Shown: one piece after another, positions 33,493 through 45,535 of the stretch
How the letters are laid out: every line of letters starts with the position of its first letter
Numbering within the stretch: position 1 is the first letter of the stretch
NCBI GenBank assembly: GCA_031841125.1
Contig: CM063109.1
Location: 11,446,321-11,510,320, forward strand
Direction: 5' to 3'
Length of the DNA: 64,000 bases
DNA from: Acanthococcus lagerstroemiae
Lineage: Eukaryota > Arthropoda > Insecta > Hemiptera > Eriococcidae
The notes under the pieces: model-generated
Database searches by the model: none
What the model saw: the letters and a program-made list of their open reading frames with translations, nothing else
What the model was told of the DNA's origin: nothing
Position numbers and translations under genes: made by a program

Positions 33493-36169
33493 ATATTTTT
33501 CGAATATTGAGAAAAGAAAAAGCTTCTAACATGCGTTCATTTTCCATCTGAGCCACTGAAATTATCAGTTTGCCAACTTAATTCTGATAGATAGTTGAGG
33601 AGCGAACTGCAATCTCATGTTCCCCATGGCTATGGCTCTGAATAAAGCGAAACAAGACCGCAAGCCTGTAACGCTGCGCACAAGTTGCCTTGGAAGCATA
33701 TTTATAACAGCTTGACTTAAGACAGATAATTTAAATTATTTAAAACACCTGTGGTAGAAATAAGAAATTCTTTGTTTTAAAATAACAAAACTGTTTTTTA
33801 ATCGATTTTCTTTAAAACTATTGAATTTTAATTGGGATTTACAAAAATATGCAGTTTTTTCAATTTTTGCCTCGTATTTTATGATTTATTCTTCATCTTA
33901 TTTTTTTTAAATATTTTTTTAACAAACACTTCCTTTTACTTGTTTTTTTAACCCGGTTTTTGTTTTTTGCTTAGTACACGTGTTGTTTCCTGAATCAAAA
34001 TAATATTTTTTTCATCTAATAAGCACCAGGGCAGGAAGGTCTCAGTCTTGGTTTTTTTTGGCATGTGTGGGGGGGGGGAGGGGTCGCTACACCACATACC
34101 TAGTCATCTTATTTCTGTACGTAATGCACTAAAATACATTCTGAAATACTGTTTTTTGACAGTCTTGGGGGAGGTTCTAACCCCACGCCATCCGTTCCTG
34201 AGATGGTGCTTACGAGAAACATTGTTTTAAATAAAAATAAAAATATCGTAAAATTTGAAAACAACGAATATGTCAACTCTAAGAGAAAACACTATTTTTC
34301 TTTCAACTATGGGCATTTCAAACGGAGGCAGTTATGTGATAAAGTGATGAATTGCGAGCGGAACAAGCCATACATTGCGAGAATAGCGAACAAAAAATTC
34401 TGACGTCTTTTCAAATATTCTAAAACTGAATGTACTCTTTCTACTTCTAGCGAATCTGGTAACCCTAACAAGTCATGTAACTAGGAGACTAAGTTAAATA
34501 AAAAACAAATTTTGAAAAATGCTCGTGCATCAACATTTTGTAAGAATTAGTCCTTTAGTATGATAATGTTTTCGTGAACGGTCTCCCCTGTCTCCTATCT
34601 CAATTCTTATAATTCCCTCCCGATTCCGCTTGGTTTTGTATCAAAGGATTATTTGATTTTTAATTAACTTTTATTAAGGGACAAGAGACATCCGTTTTTT
34701 AATTTATTTGTCAGTAAGAAAAAATTGATTAAAAATCAATTCAGCGTACCAGGATTTTCAAATGTACAGGATTACATAACCAAAATGTGAAGTGTTTCTC
34801 ATAATATTAATAATCTTTACATGATTTGACGCAGAAATTATTCTTAATTGACCTTCTCAAAAGATATTATATCGCAAATAATATCTGATATTAGAGATAT
34901 AAGGTAATATAGAAGATATAAGTATCGGATGATACTGCTCGTCATTGGCTACGATGTATGAAGATGATGTTTGCCGTTGTAACAAATTGTGTAATATCAA
35001 CATTGCGTCAGATCACGTTGAAATTGGTACATGTTGTGGTTTGTATTATGTGTTTGGTATGTTCTAAGTGTCATTTGTCCCTCTATGGTCCAACAAATTT
35101 TCGATTTTAAAGAAATTTCTGATCCATACAAAATCAAAAAAATGTTATGCTCTCAAGTCGTCATTCCCATCTCAATTTTCGACATACAGAAAAAAATATT
35201 TTCTTCAACTGCCTACGATATAATATCGTTTACAATTTAATTTATATTTCATCATATCCACTGGTGGTGACCCTGAATGGTTTGGAGTGGATTTGCCACT
35301 CTCCAACAAAAAACTTGGATGATCCTCGTCCCAACAAATTTGGTCATGAAGGGAACTTTTGACAATTTTATGTTTGCAAAAACGTCTTTTTAAACCAGTA
35401 ATTTTTAGTTCTAAAAAATAAATTAGATTCAAAAAGCTCTTCCACCCCCCCCCCCACACATACCCCATGAAATGAACCATCATCACCGTTAAAGGTTTCT
35501 ATTGTTTCTATAGTGAGTCGCGCAGTATGTAGTTCCTATTTAATATTGTTCTCCAGTCGCCGCAAGTTGATGAGCTCCGCAACACGCGAGCCTTCATGCT
35601 ATTAAAATTGCATACGCGAATCGCCGTAAATCCGTACTTGCAATATTCCGCGTAAGATTATCTGTAGAAGCCAGGAATGGAGTTATTGCAACATTTTCTT
35701 AGTACGTAAAAATGTTGAATGAGGGAAGCTGCGAAAGTAGGGAACAAACAGAAAATTGGATTTCATTAGCCAGCCCCTGACTGTACTACTGTCAATTTTA
35801 TTTATATTTTCAACGATTTTCTCCTACTCAGCGCGACCGAAATTATTGCTACTAAGAAAAATGGATTTTTATTATTTTCCAAAAACTTTTACAATGATTA
35901 TGACGATTGATTCTTTGAATAGTGTTGATGAAAAAGCAAACTCAGAGGGAAAACGATACAAGAAAGGGTAATTTTGTGGAAATAGTTAAGGATAGTGCTG
36001 CTACTAACATAGTGAAATCCTACGTCATACTGGTGACGGAGTCTGAGCGGGACTAGGAGAGGGGCTCACAACACTTGGAGTTTTCTCCAAAAAATTTCAT
36101 CCCCCGCCCCTAATAACTCCTCTGTTTCAGAAAAGAGAGCACACGGCTCACGTATTTTAAAATAAAAAA
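33493..36169. other. gene-free stretch
   Basis: Mostly AT-rich with G/C runs at about 34069-34080 and 35443-35455. A CpG-richer patch at 35515-35640 (GTCGCGCAG, CACGCGAGCC, ATACGCGAATCGCCG) could be regulatory or exonic, but no frame supports it. Confidence 0.4.
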
Positions 36170-37330
36170 GACACAGTCTTGACATCATTTTTCCCGATGA
36201 TTTCAAATCTGACCCTTAAAATTTTGAAAAAAGTTTTCTTGTGTCCCCAAAATATATTTTTTTTAAAGTCTAAAAATGGCCAAAATGTAAAATTTACACC
36301 TTGGAGAAGAAAACCAGTGTTCCGCCATGGGATTTTTGCGCTGATTTTGAATCCGACATACGTAGATATTACGGCAAAGGACTTTTGTCTCCCCGCGGAA
36401 ATGACGTTTTAAAAATCAAAAATACTGAAATTGAAATTTTCATATACGAAAAAGAAAACATAGTTCTGAGATTAGATTTTGATGCTGATTCTCAATCTGA
36501 CCGTGAATTTTGAATAATTGCTTCATTTTACCGAAAGTGTTGTATTTTTAAATGATTTTCAAGTGTTCATTCATTTCCTGGGGGGGGGGGAGGGTGAGGG
36601 AGGGCTTTCATCTAAAAAGTAAATTTGAAATCATGACGAACATCTAGGAACTTTTTTTTGTCTTTTGACACATACGGTTTAAATGTTGACTTTCTGGCCT
36701 TCAAAATGTCATTGCAAGGGTGAAAAATTCCCCTTTATCAAAATTTGAATGTCATATTCGAAGTTGATGCAAAAATTAATTTGACAGTATATTTCTTCTT
36801 TGATACAAAAGTAAAATTGAAATTTTGGCCTCTGAAAGTTTCATGTTCAGAATAATTTTTTCGTTATTCTTAGATAAATTATCACGATTTGTATTTAAGT
36901 GAAAGTAGCAGTTTCTGAAACTTTTTCTTCGTGCAGAAAGCTTATGTTATAAATTTAAAATGCGACGACGTTTCAATCGAGTGACCGTTCTGCTGTTGCC
37001 AGCGGATTCACGGCTAGGAGGTTCAGAAGGTTTTTATAAAATTCTTTAGGTCAGGTTCAAAATCAGCGCAAAAATTCAATTCCGAAACACTGTGTTTTTA
37101 TCAATGCCAAAGATTTACATTTTATGCTTTTCAACCTTTGCAAGGTCACTTGCAGCGTCATAAAAATCTAAGGGACCGATTCGAAATCAGCACGAGAAAT
37201 AGGTGTAGTAACATATTTTTCTGAATCCGGATTCGGAATCAACATAAAAAATTGACTCAAAAATACACGTCTTCCACTTTATAAAAATTTGTAAATAATT
37301 ACAGAATGAACCTGAAAATCCTAAAATGGC
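36170..37330. repeat. degenerate long-period repeat array
   Basis: Words such as TTTTGCGCTGATTTTGAATC, TCAAAATCAGCGCAAAAATT and GAAATCAGCACGAGAAAT recur at irregular 90-170 bp spacing, along with GTCAAAATGTNAAAT-like segments. Similar material is at 39830-40560. Short frames here read repeat units. Confidence 0.5.
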
Positions 37331-37429
37331 ATTTTAGGCTATATCCAAACAGCCACTAATGCACAGGAAAGGCAATAAGGACACGCTCCCAAAATGTTCT
37401 TCAAAAATGTCAAAGCACCAAGTCTCAAA

Positions 37430-37620
37430 CAAGTCGGGCTAGAATCTCAGGGAGTCTCACAAATCTTGAAGAAGTCTGAATAAAAAGTTTAAGAAGTCGT
37501 AACCAAGTCTTGAAGAGTCGTATCGAGTTTAAACAAATTTAAAAACCTTACAGAGACTTGCACAAGTTTTCAAATTTTTTCAGTGAGTCTTGAAAATATT
37601 TAGAGAAGCTTGATAAGTCT
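37430..37620. repeat. degenerate AGTCTTGAAGAG repeat cluster
   Basis: Same motif type as the clusters at 6.5, 7.7, 11.0 and 13.9 kb (AAGTCTGAATAA, AAGTCTTGAAGAGTCG, GAGTCTTGAAAAT). Confidence 0.5.
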
Positions 37621-37904
37621 TTAATAATTTGTGATGTGTTATCAAAATGAGGGGGTAGCTAGGACTCCCCAGCTCCATTCTCCAAAATTCCACCTACGTC
37701 CAAATAGTTCAATTAATAGAAATTCATGAAAGTACTTTGGTAAAAAGTAACTGTTTTTTTCAATTTACAATTTTTCTGTAGGGAAAGGGTTAATTAATTT
37801 TTATACGGGAGCTAAATTAGTGTTCTAGGAGACATATATCATAGTTATACCAAAATTTTGACAAGGGGAGGGGGTTTCAATTTTCAAAAATCTCCCACCC
37901 TACC

Positions 37905-37996
37905 AAGGGTAACTGACGGGTTTCTGAGTAATCTGAGGGTAACTGGTAGTTGCAAAAGGACAACTTTTCCGCGGGTAACTAGAGGGTAACTAAATC
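37905..37996. repeat. GGGTAACTGA-type short repeat
   Basis: Repeated GGGTAACTGACGGG, GAGGGTAACTGGTAG and GGGTAACTAGAGGGTAACT. A related copy at 26200-26260 has the same GGTAACTGACGAGTAACTAC and GGTAACTAGAGGGTTA words. Confidence 0.55.
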
Positions 37997-38762
37997 AGAG
38001 AGAGAAAGAGAGGGAGCGAGAGAGATACATCTTGTGTGCAAAATAATGGTGGATCTACAAGTTTTAGTCCAAATTTCAACTTGACAAGCAAACCAAAATT
38101 TTGTTGAAATTTCAAATTTGAAGAAAAGCTCTCTCGCTCAACATTTTGTCAACATTTTAGCTCAAAAAGTCAAGAAGTAAGTCTCCGCTCTAAAATGTTA
38201 GTTGAAAAACTTGAATTCTACTTTCTTTCCAGGTTGGAGCAGGGACGTCACGAGTTTTGTCGGTATGGTGGGAGGAGTGGGAAGGATAAAAATAGGTTCA
38301 GAATTCCGACACGGGCAAACATTTTCCCAGGGAGCACTATCCTTATCCCCCACCCCTGGTAACGACTGTGGATGAAAATATTAATCAATACACTTTTTTT
38401 TTCTAATAACGGCGCAAGGTGGACAAAGCCTCCTCCAGATGGTCACGAAACTTTTTGAAATATAGAGTAAATATGCTCTCAGATGGTTATTGAAACGACT
38501 CTTATCCTGTGTTAGTGAGTAAGTGAGTACATTATCATCGCCTGTTAAGGAAACGCTCCAACCCGTAGGGTACCGTGCTACCCCTGGTTCGGCAGTCAAA
38601 ACTGGTGCACCTTTAAACGCAGCTAACTCACCGTCTATGAATGGGATCTTTTTTTTTTCAAATGTAGTTCCTTAAATGCTGTTCTCGAGCGCACTGTTAT
38701 TTATTCGAAATATCACTCATTTTTCGATGACAGAAATAACGACTTAGGTAACTGTTCTCATC
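37997..38762. other. gene-free stretch with a decayed MITE end
   Basis: At 38238 CAGGGACGTCACGAGTTTTG resembles the family F terminus, but a convincing right end with target duplication was not found. The rest shows nothing. Confidence 0.4.
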
Positions 38763-38770
38763 ACACCTGC

Positions 38771-39016
38771 CAAAGGCGCAACCAAGGAGGGTGCTAGGGG
38801 GCTACAGTCCCCTCCAAAATTCTTCAAACATTTTTAAATCAATTTTGAAATGAAAAAAAAATTAATGCCGATGGTCTGATGCGGTTACGTTGCATCCTAG
38901 GTTCGTACAAATTTACACCTCATGAAAATACGTGGGTACCAAATCGAGCTTTCACCGGGCCTAAGTTTTTCTCTAAATTCTAGCCCCCATAAAAAAAAGT
39001 ACTGATTGCGCCTCTG
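38771..39016. mobile_element. 246-bp hAT-like MITE, family A copy 2
   Basis: The ends are CAAAGGCGCAACC and GATTGCGCCTCTG, inverted copies. The flanks ACACCTGC (38763-38770) and ACATCTAC (39017-39024) match at 6 of 8. The body aligns along its length with 3099-3353 in the same orientation. Confidence 0.75.
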
Positions 39017-39471
39017 ACATCTACACTAGAGAATACTAAAGAGTGGGAAAAAAATGTGAACCAGCCGTGCCAAAAAAGTAACCACGGTTTTGTGTTCTCA
39101 GAGAGGTATACTTGAAAGCTATATCAAAAAAAAAAAAAGATTTTGCCACTTTTTGCCATTGGGTACTTCTGTTATTTCAAGATAACTTGTACACCTTTTC
39201 TGTGCGAGGATACTCAAAGCCTAGATTTCGGCCGCCGTTATTTCCGACCAGGGGAATTTCATTGCCTCCCTCCCCATCGATGCCAGTAGAATTGATTAAA
39301 AAAGTTCGTGCAAAATTTCAGATTGAACCTATGCTACGAGCACGGTGCTCTTCTAATTGGAAAAATACATGTACAATCGTCTTCCTCGGCTCCTAAGTGC
39401 GTTAAGAAGTTTGTACCCCATGTTTTCGCGCCCAATAATTTGACAGCAATTCAATACAAAGTAATATGACT

Positions 39472-39769
39472 CATCGGCGTAGCCGGAGGGGGGGTGGAAC
39501 TAGGGCGGTTGCCCAGTAAATTGAAATTATATAATTATATTAATATAGCTACTTTGCATTTGCTGCGTGATTACATGTGTGTAGGTATATTGGTTATTGG
39601 TGTGGTGGGACGTATGGCGATGCACGCATGCCAAAGTGGCCCCTGAGACACCGCACCCCCGGCACCGGAAACTACCCTTTCGGGCATCGCATCAGTACCG
39701 AGGGGAGGTATATTATTATTGACTTTATTTTTTTGCCCCACTTTGGTAAAAAGTCTGGCTACGCCCATG
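39472..39769. mobile_element. 298-bp hAT-like MITE, family B
   Basis: The ends are CATCGGCGTAGCCGGA and TCTGGCTACGCCCATG, inverted copies. The flanks ATATGACT (39464-39471) and GTATGACT (39770-39777) match at 7 of 8. Subterminal G-rich tract on the left. The interior includes dispersed repeat R100 (39597-39690), also found at 18.9 and 45.8 kb, so R100 may be the common core of a MITE family. Confidence 0.85.
39597..39690 (+). repeat. dispersed repeat R100, copy 2
   Basis: GACGTATGGCGATGCACGCA, then a GGCCCCTGAGACACCGCACC segment, then CTACCCTTTCGGGCATCGCA. Confidence 0.8.
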
Positions 39770-39777
39770 GTATGACT

Positions 39778-41410
39778 CCACAATCTGTGATTATGGGTTC
39801 AGAAGGTGACTCCAAAAAATGGGGACGCAGGATTTAAAAAATTTTAATTCAAGATACGAGTCGATTTATAGGTCTCAGACGTCGTTTAATTCGATTTTGG
39901 GGATAATTTTTCGATCTGACCCACTGGTGTGCTGGTATCAAATGAGGGTATTTTTTCGGGACGGTAGGTATAGGTATTCGATTAATAGATTTCCAAGGTC
40001 AAACTCGATTCTGGGGCTCATTTTTGAATATAACTCTTGGAGATGCTACATATTAAGACATGAAATTCATCAGTGGAAAAATAATAGTCGATTTTTAAAG
40101 ATGGCATGCGATTTTGGTGACACTTTAAAAAAGGAGAGTATTAAATCAAAACTGAGCTCCAGTTTGGCCCATTTTACAAATAATAATTCAGATTTTTCCC
40201 CTTTCTTTTGAAAAGCGCATATTTTAATAGTGATACAATTTCGTGCCCTGTTAAACTGTGAGCCATTAATCGTTAAATTTAAAAAATGCCACCCCGCCCC
40301 AAGCTTTTGGGCAATCCTTAAATTCTTGTAACATTTACCGTAGTTATACCTATACTAAAGTTTGATTAAATTTCAGTAATTTTTGCGAGAATATGGTAAA
40401 TTAGCGACCTTATGAACTTACAAATTGAATGCCATAAAAAATACCATTATTTGGTTTCAGCACCCTTTGGTGACACACTAGGGAATTGGATCGAAGCATT
40501 ACCTCCAAAACTGAATTTAGCAACTTCGACTCTTATTTGAACCTCTAAATCGATACATTCGGTCAATGAGCCGTTAACTTTCAGGTAACTCCCCAGTTAT
40601 GGCTCCGGGGTATCTTCAAAGTAAAGTCACACGAAAATGGATGAAAAACTTGGATTTCGCGTTGAAAAATACCTGTTCATTAATTAATTTAATATTAATG
40701 TTCCCACCTAAGGCCAAAACTGACCAGATCAGGAGGGAACAGAGTACAGTGTATTACAATTTTTTACACCGAGGGGGGGGGGCTGGGAAAACGACGGGAA
40801 ATAATCTGGCTGGACGGCTGAAGGGAGGGGTACCCAGAAAATACTGAAAGTTAATGGAACAAGTAGGGGAAGAAGAAAATGAAAATGAAAACGAAGAGGA
40901 GCGTTACAATGTAGGGCAAAGGAGAGAGGGAGGAAGTCATTGAAACCAAGCTGGCTTAGAGGCCGATAAATACTTCTGAATGATGTTACTAAGTGCTCTA
41001 CGATTCATAAATCAAATATCCACCTCTGCATTTGCTCTAGCTATCTCATTGTAATGACAGAGTGAATGCTGTGGTCGCTAAACACCGGTAACATTTCTGG
41101 TGGTCCCCAAAGAGTGGCCCAAGGAAGTCTTTGAGATGAAGTTACACGGAAATGGAAAAGGAAAATTAGGATTAAGAAATTTGAAATACCGCTGTTTTGA
41201 TACTTCATAGTCAATAAGCAGTAAGGGTTCACTTAACCCCATTGTGGCCCCAAAGGGGTGGTTTTAAAGTCAAGTTAGATGAAAAAAATGAATAACACAG
41301 ACTTGGCAGCTCAAGTACGTACATAGGAATTGTCGATGTATCATGATCTGTACCTATAGAAGTCTTTTTGACAGCACCTCTCAACTGTGGCCTTTTTGGA
41401 GAGCGGGAGA
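39778..41410. other. gene-free stretch with two degenerate repeats
   Basis: 39830-40560 carries GATTTTGGGG/ATCAAATTTGAC-like words related to the 36.2-37.3 kb array. At 40597-40660, 41091-41190 and 41235-41300 a unit with CCCCAAAGGGGTGG and AAGTTACACGGAAATGGA recurs. An open frame of 130 codons at 39819-40211 reads repeat sequence and is not supported as a gene. Confidence 0.45.
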
Positions 41411-42720
41411 GCTTGGCTTCAGTATTCTATTTCAAGTCAATTCAGCCCTAAAAAAGGTCTCGTTCCTTTCCCCATTCCCCCGTCAGATTAACGTTTGGTA
41501 AGACAGTCGCTTTCAATTCGACGCGAATTTTGCCTTCATCTGGAAACAAAATTAGGCATCTGCCATGCGGTACACCAATTTTCTCCCGCCATTCACACAG
41601 TATACTTGCCACCGCATACTCGGCCGATCTGTTGTATGTGTAACAAAATTATCAAACTTAGTTTTCTCCCGCTCGCTGTTTTTTCTTCCTAATCCACCCA
41701 TTATTAAATAAATCACATACAACGAGTCCCGGTGCAAAATCTGAACCATAATATTCCATTTAGTTGGTTACCTCTTTTTTTTTCTCTCTCTCTCCGAAAT
41801 ACACACACAGTTGTACCAGCCCTTCCCTATTCAGGTTGTCGACAGATTTTTCGCGTATAATAACCCCCCGAAAAAAGGCCGGCGGAACGCGAGGCCGTAC
41901 CCATATAATTCCCGGTTGCGTATACATTAGCTTTTAATATACCCATTTTAGCCTGGAAGCGATTTAACGTTTTTTTTTTTAAATAATAAAAAAAAAACAT
42001 GTTTGCTTTTTGTCCGTGTTTAATTGGCTTAAAATATTATCGTTTTCTCCGCGTTGTTATTATTTGTAAACGGTAATCGTGTTATTCGCTTGTACATCGA
42101 CGGGCATTTCTGACAAGTTACATTTGTAAGCCGCAGATAGGGGGAGGAGTGTTTTGGTTTAGAGCTACATAGTCAGATGAAATGAGTGAAAAATATGAAC
42201 GTAGGGTACACGATATAGTTGAGGGGGGAAGCAAAAAGAAAAACAAGGTGTTATTATTTGTGAATAATAATCACAACCAACAGACGGATATCCTGTTCTG
42301 GAAATGTTTTTAGTTACATGGTTGCATTGTTCAGTCAGAACGGAAACATGACTTTCTTTCAAATATAAGCATTCAGGTACATGAGATCAAAGGTAGTTGG
42401 TAAGAGAGCAAAAGTTAGCTTACTAATGCTCTTCATTTTTGAGGAACTTTCTGCAAATGATCCGAGCTGTTTTTCGAGCATATTCTCGAGAAATTTGAAG
42501 CAACTGCTGAGCAACTGTTGAGCAACTGCTCGACTACACCATGAAAAACAAGTCGCAGTGGAACAAGTAACCTCGCTATTCGGGGAGGGTTGGCAAGAAA
42601 GCAAGCGTCTTGACTCTCGATAGTCTTGAACAATCGATACTTTAATTTTTTGTATGGAAATTAATAAATAATTATCGACCTGATCAGAATCTGATAAAAA
42701 AAAAAAATAAAATAAAATGA
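41411..42720. other. unassigned stretch with a small CpG-rich patch
   Basis: 41830-41935 is CpG-rich (GGCCGGCGGAACGCGAGGCCG). A 121-codon minus frame at 42359-42724 includes Gln/Leu/Ser repeats but no family I recognise. Confidence 0.35.
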
Positions 42721-42721
42721 C

Positions 42722-44360
42722 CATTTATTTATTTATTTATTAAGCCTTTTTTTGGTGGTTTTACAAATATTTATACTTCTGTATTTTGGTAATTACTATG
42801 GTAGTACTAACGACCAAACTCTGGTTCACCCCACCAGGCCCTGTTTTTGGGCATAGGCCTCCCTCAGCCTGTTCCACTCTGATCTATCCCAGGTTACCCT
42901 GTGAAAATTATTTTTACTATTTAAAAACCTGTCTAGGTCATCTCGCCAAGTGATTTTCTGACGTCCACTTCTTCTTTTTTTGTATGGTTGCCAAAAAGTT
43001 AATTTGTAAGTCCATCTGTCGTCGATCATCCTTCCAACATGTCCTGCCCAGTCCCACTTGAGTTTTCGAATCACGTGTATTGAATTTAGATTCCATCTTA
43101 GTTTGTACTTAATGCTCTTTATTGGGATTTTATCTGTTAGTTTAATTTTTAGTATCGATCTTTCCATTTTGTTTTGGGCGTATTTTATTTTGTTTTCCTG
43201 GACGAGTGTTAGCTGTTAGGGACCAAGTTTGTGCGCCGTAGGTTAAGGTTGGTATCACGCAAGAGTTGAATATTGAGCTTTTTAATTTGTTTTTGTAGCT
43301 ACCCTTTAGAACATGTTTCAGACTCCAGAATTTTGTCCAGGACAGATTGATGCGCCTATTAATTTCCTTATCTACTTTATTCTCAAAGCTGATTATCTGT
43401 CCCAGGTATATCGCGTCGTCGGCCTTCTCTACTCTTTGATTTCCTAACTTTAGTGGGGGCGTCTTGGCGACGTTATAGAGCATTATTGTTTTTCCATGTT
43501 TATTTTTAATCCCGCGTCCTTGCCCTTATCTATCAGTTCGGTCGTCATTTCCTCTAACTCACTGAAACTACTCGTTATTAGGATGACGTCATCCGCGAAC
43601 CTGAGATTGTTTAGATACTCGCCGTTTATTCTTATTCCCTTATTTTCCCAATCTAGTGACCTGAACACCTCTTCGAGCAGACAGTTAAACAAAATCGGCG
43701 ATAGTGGGTCCCCCTGTCTTACTCCTTTCTGTACGTCGAAGTATGGTCCTCTCTATATCTGTTACTATCCTTGCCTTCAGGTCTGCGTACATGTCTGAGA
43801 TAATTTCGACGTATGTTTTTGGCACCCCTTGTTTTATTATTGCGTTTATCAGATATTGGTATTTGATCGAGTCGAAAGCCTTGGTGTAGTCTGTAAGTAG
43901 AAGGTATACCTCTGTTTGGTATTCGTGACTTTTTTCGATAAGGGTATTCACTGTGTGCAAATGATCGATGGTAGAAAAAATTTTTCTGAAACCCGCCTGT
44001 TCTCGAGGTTGTTGTTCGCTTAGATATCCTCCTAACCTTTGTTCTATAGCTTTGGAAAACAGTTTAGATAGAGCTGATCCTAGGCTTATTGGTCTATAAA
44101 TTGTAATTTTATGTCTATCTCCCTTCTTAGGTATCAAAATTGTATCAAGTAGTTTCCAGTCGTTTGGAATCTTTTGTTTCTCGAGTATTAGATTGAATAG
44201 TTGAATAGGTCTGTAATTTTTCTTATTAGGGTGTATCCTCCGTATTTTATTTGTTCGTTTGTTATATTATCATGCCCGGGGGCTTTTTCTTTTTTGATTG
44301 CCTGAGTTAGTTTTTTTTTTTTTTTATTTCATCGAGTGTGAACATAGTAATCATTTTTTG
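42722..44360 (-). mobile_element. RTE-like LINE, nearly complete RT domain with frameshifts
   Basis: In order on the minus strand: N-terminal RT motif KKEKAPGHDNI, PKKGDRH with YRPISLGSALSKLFSKAI, EQAGFRKIFSTIDHLHTVN, motif A LLTDYTKAFDSIKYQYLI, motif B GVRQGDPLSPILFNCLLEE, catalytic FADD in LRFADDVILI, then KADDAIYLGQIISF, LTYGAQTWSL, LKWDWAGHVGRM and TWRDDLDRF with WNRLREAYAQKQ. Frameshifts occur near 43740, 43485 and 43155. The 3' UTR ends in (TAAA)n, seen as TTTATTTATTTATTTATT at about 42724-42741. The endonuclease part is missing, cut off at about 44340 beside a T-run. Confidence 0.9.
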
Positions 44361-44371
44361 ACTACTAATTT

Positions 44372-44436
44372 CCACGGAAATTTTTATCAACAACACGAAC
44401 GCACTCTGCAATCAATTCAATGAAACATACTGAAGA
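44372..44436. repeat. R65 repeat, left copy of a direct pair
   Basis: TTTCCACGGAAATTTTTATC followed by AACAACACGAACGCACTCTG and CAATCAATTCAATGAAACAT. A second copy in the same orientation lies at 45441-45505, about 90 percent identical by eye, bracketing an RT fragment. Confidence 0.75.
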
Positions 44437-45440
44437 TGATGATAAGGTTATCAGTCTTACGACCGCCGGTTTGATGCAGCTCTCCATTTCTCCCTATTTT
44501 ATGCGAGTTTTTTCGTTTCGTAATAACCTAATAACACTTACATTCGACATTCTTGATTATTTCTTGAACATACTGGAATCTTTGCCGGCCTACCCAATTC
44601 TTTCCTTCCACTCATCCTTCTAGCAGCAGTGATATTATTCCTGGGTGCCTCAAATTATGCCTTATTAGTTTATCTCTTCTTCTCTTCAAGCAATTCCAAA
44701 TATCCATTTACCTCCTTCCTCATTCTTAACTTCTCCGTCCATTTGATGCTAAAAGTATCCGCCTATAGCCCATATCCCAGAATCTTCGATCTTTCTCTTC
44801 TCTGCGTTTCCTAAGGTCCACGTTTCACATCCATACAAGGCTACACTCCAAACATATACGTTTTCAAAAACAATTTTTTTATTTGAAAAAATTACTTTTT
44901 CGATAAAATGCTAATTTGGCTTGTAATATCCCTTTTACTCCTTCCATTTTTTGTTATTTTACTCCCCAAATAGTAAAATTCACTTACACCCTCAATCTTT
45001 TTCTGCCCAATATTTATACTCGTATTTAAGCTATCATGTTCATTCACACCAATTACGTACCATTATTTTAGTTTTAATTTTATTTATTATCATACGATAT
45101 TCTACGCTCAAAATCTCCCCCATTCCATTTAAAATGTTTTCCAAATCAATACTCCTTTCGGCTAATAAGACAATATCATCTGCAAGCCTGAGCATCTTTA
45201 CTCGCTCTCCATGTATAGTGACACCTGCTTCATCTCTTTTATGGCTCACTCTATGAACAGATTAAATAATACTGGAGATAAGGAGCACCCCTACCTTACA
45301 CTTTTTTCTATATTAGCCTCCCCGTTCTCTTCTATTCTTAATGTTGTGGCTTTCTGTCCTTTATATAAGTTTAAAATAACTTGTCTTTATTTACATTTTA
45401 TTTCTGCGTGTTTTCTTTTTAGAATGATTGGAAGAAATAA
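44437..45440 (-). mobile_element. second RT family fragment bracketed by R65
   Basis: On the minus strand it reads motif B (VRQGCSLSPVLFNLFIE), then HGERVKMLRLADDIVLLAER with catalytic LADD, then EYRMIINKIKTKIM and EFYYLGSKI. Frameshifts and stops follow down to about 44440. The subtype differs from the RTE-like element next to it (LADD and GCSLSP rather than FADD and GDPLSP). Both ends abut copies of a 65-bp direct repeat. Confidence 0.8.
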
Positions 45441-45505
45441 AAATTTCCATGGAAATTTCTGTTAGCAACAAGAACGCACTCTACAACCAATTCAATGAAA
45501 CAATG
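45441..45505. repeat. R65 repeat, right copy of a direct pair
   Basis: TTTCCATGGAAATTTCTGTT followed by AGCAACAAGAACGCACTCTA and CAACCAATTCAATGAAACAA. Confidence 0.75.
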
Positions 45506-45535
45506 GTTGGAGGATACGGGAGAAACGACGACAAT

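Noticed and set aside
38238..38360. Another family F MITE
   Set aside because: Only a left-end resemblance (CAGGGACGTCACGAG) was found; no matching right end or 8-bp duplication could be established.
39819..40211. 130-codon plus frame as a gene
   Set aside because: The words within it (GATTTTGGGG and relatives) are part of a degenerate repeat family found elsewhere.
42359..42724. 121-codon minus frame
   Set aside because: It overlaps the LINE tail region, has low-complexity Leu/Ser/Gln runs, and has no recognisable family.
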